NCBI GenBank assembly: GCA_905331475.1
Contig: CAJNYU010000279.1
Coordinates: forward strand, 1 to 64,000
Reading direction: 5' to 3'
DNA from: Rotaria socialis
Lineage: Eukaryota > Rotifera > Eurotatoria > Philodinida > Philodinidae
Length of the DNA stretch: 64,000 nt
Shown here: in pieces, positions 51,918 through 63,786 of the stretch
Position numbering within the stretch: the stretch's first letter is position 1
How the letters are laid out: every line of letters starts with the position of its first letter
Position numbers and translations under genes: made by a program
Notes under the pieces: generated by a model
The model's input: the letters and a program-made list of their open reading frames with translations, nothing else
Database searches by the model: none
Told to the model about the DNA's origin: nothing

Positions 51918-52718
51918 ATGTCAATAAATAATACGGAGTTATCAACAACATCATTTTTTCAATCAGATGTTTGGCTATTTACTATTTATATTGTTGGTAC
52001 ATTTGAATTCATTTTTTGGTTATGTAATGGTTTTTTAATTATCATTGAATTGTATGATTTTCCTTCTATTGATAAATATCGAATTCAAAAACACAAGAAA
52101 AAATTACGCTTTCAACCTGATGTGACACAATTAATGATAAAACAAACGATTCGTCATCAAATATCAACTGTTTTTCTTGCACCCGTACTTTATTATCTTT
52201 TGAATTATTTTGGTCATCTTGAGATGCAAGGACCTCGACCAGCATGGTCAACCATCGTATATCAGCTTGTCCTATTTATTCTTTCGGAAGATGCTATTTT
52301 CTTTTGGACACATTATCTATTTCATATTCCATGGCTATATAAAACTATACACAAAAAACATCACATTTTTAAACAGCCAACAGGAGTAGTTTCTGTTTTA
52401 AGTGATCCTATAGAAGGTTTACAAAATCAACTAGCTGTTTGGTTTATGCCTGTTTTGCTAAAGGAAAAGCATATATTTACTGTATGTATTTGGATTGTTA
52501 TACGAGTCTATCAAACAGTAAATGCACATTCAGGTTATAATTTACCCTATGTTAGTACACAATATTGGGTACCATGGATAATGTCTGGTACTTTAGCACA
52601 TGATTTTCATCATCAACACGGCAAATGGAATTATGGATCATTCTTTAACATTTGGGATCGAATAATGGATACACATCGATTGTCGATTGCTACTACTACT
52701 GAGAAAGAAGTTGATTAA
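51918..52718 (+). CDS. fatty acid hydroxylase superfamily membrane enzyme (266 aa)
   Basis: A single exon encodes 266 residues of the integral-membrane di-iron hydroxylase superfamily (sterol C4-methyl oxidase, C5-desaturase, FAXDC2, cholesterol 25-hydroxylase). Three histidine boxes are intact: H132-YLF-H136, H145-KK-H148-H149, and H228-DF-H231-H232-Q-H234 in AHDFHHQHGKWNYG. An extra His in NAHSGYNLPY matches the family. Hydrophobic segments flank the boxes (TIYIVGTFEFIFWLCNGFL; VYQLVLFILSEDAIFFW), giving about four membrane spans in the ER. WDRIMDTHR ends the catalytic part. Sequence style is closest to methylsterol monooxygenase/FAXDC2, but the exact substrate cannot be told from motifs. 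Absence of introns sets it apart from most genes here and could reflect retroposition or a bacterial-like origin. AATAAA lies about 140 bp downstream. Confidence 0.88.
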   Translation: MSINNTELSTTSFFQSDVWLFTIYIVGTFEFIFWLCNGFLIIIELYDFPSIDKYRIQKHKKKLRFQPDVTQLMIKQTIRHQISTVFLAPVLYYLLNYFGHLEMQGPRPAWSTIVYQLVLFILSEDAIFFWTHYLFHIPWLYKTIHKKHHIFKQPTGVVSVLSDPIEGLQNQLAVWFMPVLLKEKHIFTVCIWIVIRVYQTVNAHSGYNLPYVSTQYWVPWIMSGTLAHDFHHQHGKWNYGSFFNIWDRIMDTHRLSIATTTEKEVD

Positions 52719-53548
52719 TAAGACAAAAAGTTTATCAAATAACCTTCCATTGTCTATTGAAGACAGATGAAGAAATGAAGAAGAAGAAGGAAAAAATTCT
52801 ACTAGTGTATGTTCAACGATTTGAGAATGTTTGATTGATGAGAAATTGAATGCACACATAAATAAAAGCTTGTATTAACATTTAATCATTAATCGTATTA
52901 AAAATACATGCTCTTGTTTCTCATTGGAATTCTTGTCTATGTGTAACATAGTTAAGACGCAAAATGTCTTCTCAAGCACATATATACTCATAAAAGAAGA
53001 GGTATATGTAATAATGCTAGTATTTACTCGATTCTTATCGCTTTTTTTTGTTGTTATTATTGTTGCTGTTACGCCGTCTCAGTCGCAACGAAAAATAACG
53101 AGGGAAGAATTTTCGTATTCTTTTGCGCTCCTTCCTTTTTTCTCTCCTTGCTTTATTCTTACTAGGCTTCAAACACGGGTAGCTCGTACAAAAATCATGT
53201 TTTTATTATGGCGAAAATAGTTTTTTCTTGGGGGTAAGTTAAACGAAAAATCATATAAAAACGACGCAATTGTACTCTCATTTTTCAACATAATCGTAGA
53301 ATGTTTTCAATTCGGCATGATTTCTATCATATAAATCAAAATGACGAGGGTTGTTGCTTGACTTAGTGTTCCTACGAGGGTTTGACTTCGATGATTCATT
53401 TCGTTCGGAAAAAAAAGAAATATGTTGATGATCGACAAATAATTTTCATGCATGACTTTATTCATGTTTATTTTTTAGATACATTTAATTATACATATAT
53501 ATATCCTCATTTTAAAATCTTCTTTCTACTTGTATTCTTTATCGAAAA
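52719..53548. other. intergenic upstream of plastin
   Basis: About 830 bp holding the 3' flank of the hydroxylase gene (AATAAA at 52861-52866) and the plastin promoter. Pyrimidine-rich tracts are common. No gene was recognised. Confidence 0.45.
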
Positions 53549-56500
53549 ATGGCATCATTTACAAACTATCGAAGCTCCAATACGAATCGATCACTCGATG
53601 ATCCATCGAAAGATCTTAGATCTAATATTCGTGAAAGTCGTTTGATTCAACCCGAACAATGGCAATCACCTGAAATTCAAGACAAATTTGATAAGGTAAA
53701 AATATTATATTTCGAACAAAAATCAAAAGAATTTTCTTCAACTATTTTTACTTCAGGGTTCAATCGATTTCGCTGAAGTACATTCATTGCTTCAACAACT
53801 CGGTATTAAAGTTCAAAAATTTGAATTGGATACAATTCTTGAGAAACATGATCGAAATAAAGATAAAAAATTGAGTAAAGAAGAATTTGAAAATGTAAGA
53901 TAAACTAAATCAACTTTGATTTGATAATCAATTTTAAATATTTACAGCTCTATGTTAAACTGCGCGCTGAAAAAGATCCTGGTAGTACATGGGGCCGTAC
54001 GGTTAAACCAACAGCTGGAGGTGTTGATCGGTTTGTTACACGACGTGACGCAACTGATGATCCAGATGCTCATCCATCCGGTGTTGAACAACAACAAGAA
54101 GCATCGGGACCATATCATAGTGTATTAGTAGAAGAACGTGTTTGGACATCCAATTGGCTGAATCAGTATATAATAGTTTAATAGTCAACAATTAATAACT
54201 TTTCATTATATATTTCTCTATAGACTTCTTGCTGACGATAGTCATCTAAATTTACATGCTAATCCTATTGATTCGACTGATCCACAAGCACTCTACAAAA
54301 GATGTCAGGACGGCATACTCCTTTGGTAAATAGTTTCATTTCTTTCATAAAACAAGGCGATTATTTCGATTATATAAAACTAATGTAGTACTTTGTTTTC
54401 GATGAAAGGACACATTTGAGCTTCAGTTAATTGGCCTAATTTTTTACGAGATATTTCATAGAAAAAATTAATGCGAAATTTGCTTTTTGCTTTTAGTAAA
54501 TTAATTAATATTGCGGTACCGAAAACAATCGATGAACGAGCTATTAACTTAAATCTATCAAAACAAGATATTTTTCGTCAAGGTGAAAATTTAGAACTTG
54601 GTAAGACAGAAGTAATAGCAATTAATAATTAACTTGAATATTTCATTCTTTTTTAAATAAGCAATTAATTCTGCTCGTGGTATTGGTTGTAAAGTAGTTA
54701 ATATTCATCCAGAAAATATTTCTAAAGCTGTACCTCACCTGGTCATGGGTCTTCTGTGGCAAATAATACGAGTAAATATCAAAAACGATTGTTTATCTAT
54801 TGTAATACAAGCTCCCTAATTTAGATTCAATTAACCAGTGAAATTAATTTAAAACATGTTCCTGGCCTTGTATTACTATTACGAGATGGTGAAACACCTG
54901 AAGATCTATTAAAATTATCACCCGAGGAATTGCTGTTACGTTGGGTTAACTATCAACTTAAACGGTCACAATATAGTGGTAAACCCGTCACTAATTTTAG
55001 TGGTGATATTAAAGTAAAGTTTAAGTTTTTTTTTTATTGTAAATTTTCTTCTAGACGATTTCTATCTATTTAGGATTCTGAAGCATATACACATCTACTT
55101 AGTGTTATCGCTCCAGCTAATACCAAACCACCAGTAGGACTTACTCCATTAAAGGTAATGAAAATCAAATAAAAACAGAGATTTAATCAATTAGATTTCT
55201 ATTCACACTATTTAGTAAAATAAAATAAAAAAATCGGTAATTTTGAATGTTTACGCGCATAAAAGAAAATTTCATGGCATGATATTTTAATTTTTCGTTT
55301 TGATCCCTTGTGGCTTTGATTTTGTTTTCTTTCAAATATGAAATAGATATATTTAAAATGTATTTTCATCATTTAGGAAGATGATTTACGTCGTCGAGCT
55401 GAACTCATGTTAAAAGAAGCCGATAAAATTAAAGCTCGTGCACATATAACACCTGAAGATGTTGTTAAAGGAAATCCAAGACTTAATTTTGCGTATGTTA
55501 TTTTTTCTAGAAAAAACATCCATTCAAAAGAAGAATTTATTTTCTAGTTTTGTGGCTAATTTATTTAATACATATCCAACATTAGATCTCCCCACTGAAC
55601 AAGTACCAGAGCCGGGTCTTATTATTGAAGAAACTCGAGAAGAAAAAACTTATCGAAATTTTATTAATAGCCTCGGTCTTGAACCACATGTGAATTATCT
55701 ATATTCTGATCTCTGTGATGGTCTAATTATTCTTCAAGTAATATTTATTTCATTATGTAAATAAAAGAAACCGAATTTTTGTGACGTTTTAGCTTTATGA
55801 TATAATTCGTCCAAATACAGTTGATTGGTCTAAAATATATAAAACATTTAATGCAATTAAAGAACGTTTTCAAAAATTAAGTAAGTTTATTTCATGAATT
55901 TTTCTCTTTAGATGATTTGTTTTAATTTTATTTTTAGACAATTGTAATTTTGCTGTTGATTATGCAGTTGAGCCTCTTCATTTTAAAATGACAGGTATTG
56001 GCGGTCCAGATATACTCGAAGGCAATAAAACATTAACACTTGGTCTTGTTTGGCAAATAATGCGTGCTTATACATTATCAATTCTTCAAAAACTAGCACA
56101 ATCAACAACTCCTATTGCTGACAAAGATATTATAAATTGGGCTAATCAAAAGGTAAAGCTTCATGTCTTTTGTTCTTGAAAAATATCTATTAGTTTTGTT
56201 TTTTGTAGTTGAAAAGCGCAAATAAAAAAACAGTTTTAACAAATTTTCAAGATCACTCATTGAGTGATTCAATGCTTATTTGTGATTTAATTGATGCGAT
56301 CAAACCAGGTTCAATTCAATATAATTTACTTAAAACAGCTGGAACGCCTGAAGTATTCATTTGAAAATTTTATTTAAATTTACATTTCAAAAAACAAAAT
56401 TCGTTTTAGGCTAAAATGGATAATGCTTTATATGCAATATCAATGTCACGAAAAATTGGTGCTCGTATTTATGCATTACCTGAAGATATCGTTGAAACGA

Positions 56501-56568
56501 AACAAAAAATGCTTTTAACAGTTTTTGCTTGTCTTATGGCAAGTGATATGAACGTAGCAAAAAATTAA
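53549..56568 (+). CDS. Plastin/fimbrin, actin-bundling protein
   Basis: A multi-exon gene for a protein of about 630 residues, the usual plastin size. Plastins crosslink actin filaments through four calponin-homology domains arranged as two actin-binding domains after a calcium-binding headpiece. The headpiece contains one canonical EF-hand loop ([13 protein letters not shown]). The first EF-hand ([13 protein letters not shown]) has a shortened loop and probably does not bind calcium. CH1 starts near [14 protein letters not shown] and contains [18 protein letters not shown]2 follows ([20 protein letters not shown]). CH3 contains [19 protein letters not shown] and [15 protein letters not shown]4 contains [19 protein letters not shown] and [15 protein letters not shown], ending [19 protein letters not shown]. 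The stop is at 56566-56568. Vertebrate isoforms (PLS1-3) cannot be distinguished; this is the single invertebrate-type gene. Confidence 0.95.
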
Positions 56569-57088
56569 ATTTATTGATATGTCCATTCCACGAAAACATT
56601 CTTTTTTTCTTTCATTCTTCGATCTATTTTTTATGCTCTGCGGAAAATAAAGCATTCTCTTTCTTTTTTAATGCTTTTATTCTTATTTCCATTATGACCT
56701 CTGATTATTATTATTATAACTATTATTATTGTTTTTGTGAACTGCGTGTATATAGAAGAGAAAACAGAATTTTTGTTTTTCTTTTAGAATTATACTTACT
56801 AAATACAATCCAGTTTTGTATTCTAGCATTTCGGATTGGTGTATTCACTTTTTTACTTAATTACCACACACGACATTAAGAAAAACCATGAGAAAAAAAA
56901 AATAATAAATATAGGAACGAAAAAAAGAAAATAGAATGACAATATTTATGTGTATGTTTTTTATATATTTGCGTCTAAGAACATAATGGACGTATTCATA
57001 CTCATTCGATAAGGTGTGTAGTTTGATTCTGTGCTTGTATCTTATTTTTTTACTTTTTGTTTATCATAGAAAACATAGTATAGGCGCC
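56569..57088. other. intergenic with likely 5' UTR intron of the lyase gene
   Basis: 520 bp between plastin and the lyase ATG. A 56-bp segment from 57014 (GTGTGT) to 57069 (TCATAG) has every feature of a short intron, including a T-rich tract. The same bases read as a hydrophobic leader only if a GTG codon is taken as start, which is unlikely in an animal. The true N-terminus may therefore come from an upstream exon not identified. Confidence 0.5.
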
Positions 57089-60000
57089 ATGGTGGACGAT
57101 TTACGATATTGGCATGCATCCGATGGAGAAATCAGCGTATCAACAGAACGGTTTAAGCATGGTACATCAAGTTTGAAATGGGTATGGTCATCATCGTCAT
57201 TATTGACCTATACCAATCCTAATGTTTTTCGTGCAACAAAATGGGCGAATAATATATGTTTTGGTTTTTGGTTGTACAATGAAGAAGTATCAACGTTAGA
57301 CGAAAATAATCCTCCGCAACCACTCTATGTCGAATTCTTAACGCAATCAGATCCTGAACCAATTGCACGTCTTTGGTATCATGTTAATTTCTATGGATGG
57401 CGACCATTAGGTTTACGATATACTCTTTTACCTCAATTTAAAAATAATCTATCTCGTATCCATGGTATTCGTTTTTATCCACCAGCGAATATTTCTAGCG
57501 GTGTTTATTATATTAATGCTTTTAATATTGAGTTTAAACATGCAATCGGACCTCAAGATGATTATCAGCAGCCATGGGCCACACAGGAATATATACAACG
57601 ATTAAGTGATGAACCATCGAAATGGTTATTTAATTCAAATAATATTTTTCATAATCGGCCATGGTTATCAGAACATGAAGTGAATGCATCCGCCGATGGC
57701 TTCAATAAATTAAAAGATCGATGGCTTGCAAGTTTACCTTATGGAACATGGTAGTACTATATAGAAGATTTATATGTTTTAAATATTTTATTTTCTATCC
57801 AGGTCACCAAGCACAAAACCGGAACCATTCAGCAAATTACAAACATTAGCAGCACCGTATGGTATTAAACCGCATACGATTTCAAATGTACCATTAGGTA
57901 AAGGTGGGTTTCATTCACCGACTAATGCATTAGAAATTCAACCATTTCTATTGGGTCCATTAAAACGAACTGCAACCACATTTCAATGTCATAGACATAG
58001 TGGTAGTGTTGACAGCGAAGAAGGTCAAAATGTATGGGGACTATTAGTTCAATTATGTGAATATTTACTAGAGCAAGGATGGGCCGAAGGAAATCGCAAT
58101 CTCGAAGGCCATTTAGATATTGGTAAGAGAAAAGCATAGATGAATTAATCTTTTGGTTTTTTTAACAGTACTCATAAAATGTTTTAGGATATGAAATACG
58201 AAATTTCCCAATGTGTCTCACTTATATTCGTAATGAATTAAATGAAGCCGACACAACAGGTTCAATATTTAAAGCCGCTATGTGGATTATGTATGGTCAT
58301 TTACTTACCGAACAAGAAGCATCAATAATGAATACAGATATTATTCATAATTATCTTACAAATGTTGTACGTGAGATTTTTAACTATTTTATTTATTCAT
58401 TTCTGTCACGTATTGGCAGTTATTTTTAGAACGTTGGGGTTAGATGTAATATGAAATTTAATTATACATGAGAAATGAATAGAATTATAACAAGAGATCG
58501 AATAGTTTAAAAATGAGATGAACCAGAGTATTCTTGTATAATAGACAAAAGAATCACAACAGAATCTCTATAGAAACACAAATGTATATGCATAATGAAT
58601 AAATAGAAATTTAAAAAAAACTACGTAATAAAAAATCCTGTGGATGTTAACATTGCTCGATTTATTTGTCTCTATATAAAAATTTAATTTGCAAAAATAA
58701 ATAAATATGAATATTTTTAGTCTCGACTTATTGTTTGTTTGTCTGATCAAACTGAGTCTATTCATCGCATTAGTGCATTGCGATATGTTTTGGATCATTG
58801 TTTTGAAACTCGTATTCATGAACCTCTTGCTTTAGGTAAATTAATAAAGAAATATGATTTTGTTTATTTTTAATATTGTTTTTACATTTACATAGACGGC
58901 ACTGTTCATCATCATTGGATGTGTCATTATGAATATGCATCTTACGCATTACCTGACATAGTAAAATTTGCATCAGAAATGAACGATACAGAATTTCGTT
59001 TTTCGAATAATATTCGTCGTATTATTCGACGTTGTATTTTTACTTTGAATTTTTGTCTTATTGAAAACGAAAAAATACCAGCCAATCTTAATGCTCGAGC
59101 TGGTAAGAAAAAAAAACATACAGAATTTTTCAATTAGAAAAATATAAGAAAATTTCTATCGTAGGAAATTGTGTTTTATGTAATGGCCTTAATTTAACAA
59201 AAAAGTGTATTTCTATTTGCAATGAAGGCTATTCTTATGATCCATTCTTTGCTGGATTATTGATCACTCTATGTCCAAAAAATGACAAGAATATTGCGAC
59301 GTATCTTGAAGAGTAAGTCAATGAGATTTTTCTTTGGTAAATCTATATCCATGTTGGGTTTTAATATTCGATTACCTTAGTGAATAAATATGATGGTAAG
59401 ATTCATGTAATATCAGATGTTAAAAAGTGTGTACGACATTGTTTAATATCTCTGTCTATTGAAGATATTCAAAGTATGGTACGATGAGGTTGGGTTAAAC
59501 ATGATGTAGGGTGTGGTGAACAAATAAGTAAACATGTTCTAGAAAGAATTGGACAAGGATAACATTGTATTTTTTCCCTGAACAACGAAAGAGTATAAGA
59601 AAATGAGGCCCTAAAGCACATACATTTTTTGATGATGAATCTCAAAGATTTCAGTGTGAAAAAAATATTTTATATAATATCTGTTTAGAAAAGAAAATGG
59701 ATTGTGCTACTTACTCAGTCTTTCCTATTTCGTCTAGTTTTACGTTAATTTAGCTCGAATAAATTTTTCTCTAGTTTACATAAGTGTAACCTATTTAAAA
59801 CTAATTCATATTTGCTTTTTATTATAAAATTGTTTAGTCATGTCGAACCGATTCCACTCGATGGTCATCTAACTCTCAATTCAACATCAGCTTCGATTCA
59901 TCGTCGTTCGAACTTTTTTGTGGCTGTTGTCGGTATGGGTAAAAATCGACGTGGTCTTGAAATATACGGTAAATAACACTCTCAATCTTGACTAAATCTT

Positions 60001-61360
60001 AACAAGACAGAAACATTATTTTTTTTCCCCACTTAGGTTGGTTACAAGAATCGAATAGTTATGGTGAATATGCTCGTAATTGTTCTGTATTTCTTGTACC
60101 AGCAAATAATCAAGGCGTTATCAAATATTCGAATGCTGGTTGTGGTTATCCAGGTTGGAATTGGTCACATTGGTTAGTTTGAAATATGCTTTAAAATTTG
60201 TTTCTTTTTCGAATGAACATTATAGGCCTGGTACAACTTGTTTAATCAAGCCACCGTCAGAATTATTTGAAGGTTATTGTAATTTAACAGCTAAAAATTG
60301 GTTAGCTGGTGGAACATCAATAGCTGGTCGCGATGGAATGTTTAGCAATGATTTTCTTGTTTTTGACATTGCTTTTCGTCGTTCTGTTTATTGTTTCGAC
60401 AATCGTATTACAGTTTTGACAACGAATTTAAAATTATTGCAACAAATAAAACGACCTGTTGTAACAACATTATTTCAATCGAATTTTTCTAATTTAGAAA
60501 ATGCTGAACAAACACCGTTCATATTAAACAATGATGAAATAATAAGCGAATTTCCATATGAGAACAGTTTTGAAAATCATGATTTATATTCCGTTACTGA
60601 TCATCGAAAGATAACATATTATTTACATTCAAATGAAAATTCTAATCAATCATATCGTCTTGTATTAAGGCGTTCGCAACAAGAGATGATCTATTTAAAC
60701 CAATCGTATTTAATTGATCCCAAAGACAATCCAATCATTGATATAAAGGCTAAACACTTTCGTGAAGCAAAATATGAAGATAATGAAAAATATTTCAAAC
60801 CTACAAAAGATAACTATGGTCTTGGATATATTGAACATTTAAATGTTGATGATGGTACTGCTTCATTTGTTTATACGATTCTAATCGGACATGAACAATC
60901 GAATCAATGGATGGAAGAATTTTCGCATTCATCAAAAGATCCTTGGGCATCAACAGATTTAACCGATTTACCCCCTTCACTTATTTTATCAAAAAGTGAT
61001 GATACACATATTTTTTATGATCGAGATACTGATACAACATGTTACACATGTTATTCTACAGATCGTTTGGAAGTTAACATTGGTCTTGTCCGATCATTTG
61101 AACAGCCATGTATGGCAATGGTACGTGGTCGTGGACCAGGTACAATTACAGTTAGCATTGCAACGACTGATTTTACGTTCAATAAAACAATGTCAATGGT
61201 GCTCAAAGGCAAATGGGTTGATGCCGAACTACAAAGCGATGATGAAAATGGTTCTGTTCATGTAAGAACAGAAGCTACGGCTGATGATGACACAAAAGTT
61301 ACTGTTTGGCAACGAATCTATATGCCTGTCGAATTTGAAATGTCTCAACGATACGATTAA
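57089..61360 (+). CDS. polysaccharide lyase family 8, chondroitinase ABC-like (1010 aa)
   Basis: Nine exons (57089-57750, 57803-58122, 58188-58366, 58721-58835, 58896-59102, 59165-59312, 59838-59968, 60037-60172, 60226-61360) join in frame to 1010 residues, the size of bacterial chondroitin sulfate ABC lyases. These cleave glycosaminoglycan chains by beta-elimination. Residues 1-200 form the jelly-roll N-domain (FKHGTSSLKW, FGFWLYNEE, FYGWRPLGLRY, HGIRFYPPANISSGVYYINA). The helical catalytic domain includes FKAAMWIMYGHLL and DGTVHHHWMCHYEYASYALP. The central and C-terminal beta domains contain WPGTTCLIKPP and MVRGRGPGTITVSI. Aligned by DGT, His432 and Tyr439 match catalytic His501 and Tyr508 of the Proteus enzyme (same spacing). 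Arg493 and Glu592 fit Arg560 and Glu653. It is likely active, on chondroitin, dermatan or hyaluronan. A secretion signal is not assured. Confidence 0.88.
59383..59660 (+). pseudogene. possible degraded coding fragment inside a lyase intron
   Basis: One frame reads NKYDGKIHVISDVKKCVRHC and onward for 34 codons to a TGA at 59485. It then reads GWVKHDVGCGEQISKHVLER to a TAA at 59560, followed by a third stop at 59596. The composition looks protein-like. The host intron (59313-59837, 525 bp) is roughly eight times longer than most other introns of the gene. An acceptor-like TACCTTAG precedes the frame at 59373-59380. I do not recognise the family. It may be a fragment of a copied gene inserted in the intron, or chance. 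Confidence 0.35.
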
Positions 61361-61529
61361 ATTTTAGTGAACAGAATCTCATTTTATCTTAACATTGGAT
61401 TTTTTTTAATATTTATTTATACTGTTTTTCTGAAACAAATATATTTATATATATATATATATATTCATTTTTATGGGATTTTATTTTAAATATACTAATT
61501 AAATAAATTATTGTAGAATTACTTTAGAT

Positions 61530-62650
61530 ATGTATCTTCGTTCATTATCATCACCACTGAGAGTTATCACATCTTTTCAGTTTTCATTTGCATTTGTTCG
61601 ATCATGTTCTGTCTTGAGTAATACACCTATTTTATCTCCTTCTACATGTCTATCACAATCACAACGAACATTTATGTTTTGGCGAGCTAATATCGAACGA
61701 GAACTCTATGGAACACCCAATAAAGCATTGGCAACAAAAAAACGTCGACGCCTACAGAAAAGTATTACACAAATTATTCGTGACGGACAATTGATGCGTT
61801 TCTTAAAAGAAGCATATTTGCCTGAATGGAATAAATGGTGGAAAGAAATACAGCCTTGGGATAGAAAGTAAATTCACAAATTTAGACCAGATTGTTTCTA
61901 TTCAAACGAAAATGATCGACTATTTTTAGACATGATTTTTTTCATAATGATTATGTTGTTATACATGATTTTGCTAATAATGACGAAATTAAAAAATGGA
62001 CTGTACGAACAGATCTCGATGAAGGTGTTGGCGAATCAACAGCTGAACTTGTACCAAGTGGACATGGTTCAGTTCTATTTCGCGGGCAAATATCGTCGAA
62101 AGTTGTTAACCAAAATACATTATATAATCAAAGTGGCTTCGCTATTATGTTTTCTGAACGATTACGTGGAACATTTCTTATGCCAGCTCATCAGAAAGGT
62201 TGGACTAATTTTACTCATATTCTTTTACGTGTTCGAGGTGATGGAAGATTTTATGAAATTCGATTTCATACTCCTGATCAAGATCATCATCATTGGGTTA
62301 GTTAATTTAGAAAAATGAGCATTCCCATTTTTTTCTACAGTAACATTTGACATTTATTAATCTAGGCTGATATGTATTCAATGATTTTATATACACGTGG
62401 TGGTCCTTATTGGTCAACAGCTAAAATCCCTTTTGCACAATTCTTTCGTAATAATATGGGACGTATCAGTGATAAACAATATCCTTTTCAACCACTTACG
62501 TGCACACAAGTGTCTATATCTGTTCTTGATGCTGCTGATGGACCATTCGAACTTGAAATCGGGGAAATTAGTCTCCTACGCGATTTACGTTATACATATG
62601 ATAAATTTGCTTATGAGCAATATACACTACCACCTTATACAACTGTTTAG
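61530..62650 (+). CDS. NDUFAF1: NDUFAF1 / CIA30, mitochondrial complex I assembly factor (329 aa)
   Basis: Three exons (61530-61867, 61930-62296, 62366-62650) encode 329 residues, nearly identical in length to human NDUFAF1 (327). The protein acts in the mitochondrial matrix and inner membrane in assembling the membrane arm of respiratory complex I. The N-terminus is Arg/Ser-rich and lacks acidic residues (MYLRSLSSPLRVITSFQFSF), a mitochondrial targeting sequence. The CIA30 domain, a galactose-binding-like beta fold, covers about residues 125-315: WTVRTDLDEGVGESTAEL, GSVLFRGQISSKV, HILLRVRGDGRFYEIRFHT, YSMILYTRGGPYWSTAKIPF, then VSISVLDAADGPFELEIGEI. The lyase gene ends only 169 bp upstream. 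A CTTTAG acceptor-like site ends 2 bp before the ATG. The family call is secure. Confidence 0.95.
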
Positions 62651-62821
62651 TAAGTAGAAATTGAAATTATGCATCATAAGAAAACTCATTGTTCTCTCTC
62701 TTTCTTTTTTTCTCGTTTTAGTAATTGATCACCAGCATGAATTTGATCTTTTTTTTGTTGCGTGTGTTTTTGTTAAAAGAAAAAAGAAAATCAAATACAT
62801 TAGCGTGTCTAAAGAAAAAAA

Positions 62822-63786
62822 CTATTTGTAATATTTTCCATCGATTGAATAGACATATTTAGTTGGAGACTTTTTCGGTGGTGATGCATAAACTACACGA
62901 CGATTCGTCGAAATCGGTGGAGTCGCTAATGTAAAAGATGATTCAGGTTCAACTTTTTTTCTAATCATGACATATTTTGTTGATGGCTGTTTGTTTTCTA
63001 TTACTGTTCTCTGCACTGGTCGTCGTACTATTTTAACATATTCCGGTTCTTGTTCATAGTCATCATCGGGATCGACGATTATTTCATTTACAGGTTTTCG
63101 AATCTTAACCTTTTGTACTGAACTCTTTTTCGGTTTCTCTTTTTCATAAATAATCTCTTGTTCATGAGTCCTAGGATCAATAATTACTTTTCGTACAACT
63201 TTTGGTGAATCATTATCAACATAAACATATTCAGATTTTCTTCTACGCGATTCGTGACGTTTCGGTGGACGTGCTATTAATTGACCGTCTGAAGTTTCAT
63301 AAAAAACTGTTCGAGGCTCTCGGTGTCGATATTTATGTCGCCGTTTTTCAAGAAGTGGTGGTGTTGGCGTTGGTGTTCGAGGATGTCGAATTATTTTTAG
63401 AATATTATCATCTTCGTCCAGTACAATTTGCTCACCGCTAGTTGTATTACGTATTTTTATTCCGTGCTATACAAAACAGGAAAGATTATATAATTGCTAC
63501 GATTTTCTTTCAAGCAGTTTATTTTTAAAAATGAATCAAAAAAAACTATACTTACATCATCGGATTCAATTACGTGTTGTTGTCTATGATCAGACTCACC
63601 ATTCTGCATTTCTGCATACTTTATTCGGTGTTCTTTAATCGGTTTTGTTCGAACAATTCTTCTAGTAGTTACTACTGGCTGCGAATCGTTATCATCATCA
63701 GAATCAATATAATAGCGTTGTGTAGGTTTTGGTTTTCGATCCGTTACGACAACATATTCAACATCGCGACTTAGACGTTGTGTCAT
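62822..63786 (-). CDS. unrecognised charged low-complexity protein (291 aa)
   Basis: Two exons (63786-63556 and 63466-62822) around a 89-bp intron encode 291 residues. The sequence is strongly charged and rich in Arg, Lys, Val and acidic runs (SDDDNDSQ; DPDDDYEQEPE). It alternates short V/I-rich strands with basic clusters (VVVTDRKPKPTQRYY; VVTTRRIVRTKP; IIRHPRTPTPTPPLLEKRRH). Several stretches repeat a loose pattern of two or three beta-branched residues followed by RR or RK. It ends KSPTKYVYSIDGKYYK. No signal peptide, membrane span or known domain was seen. It is convergent with NDUFAF1, 171 bp apart. The VVTTRRI motif resembles VITTRRI in the protein at 22706-24685, hinting at a lineage-specific disordered family. 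The function is unknown. Confidence 0.7.

Noticed and set aside
52924-53220. 98-codon plus-strand frame with hydrophobic segments upstream of plastin
   Set aside because: No similarity to any family, no splice partners, and a Phe/Leu/Ser bias as expected from pyrimidine-rich DNA.
58942-59133. Minus-strand frame over the lyase catalytic exon
   Set aside because: It is the antisense of a confirmed coding exon with conserved catalytic motifs.
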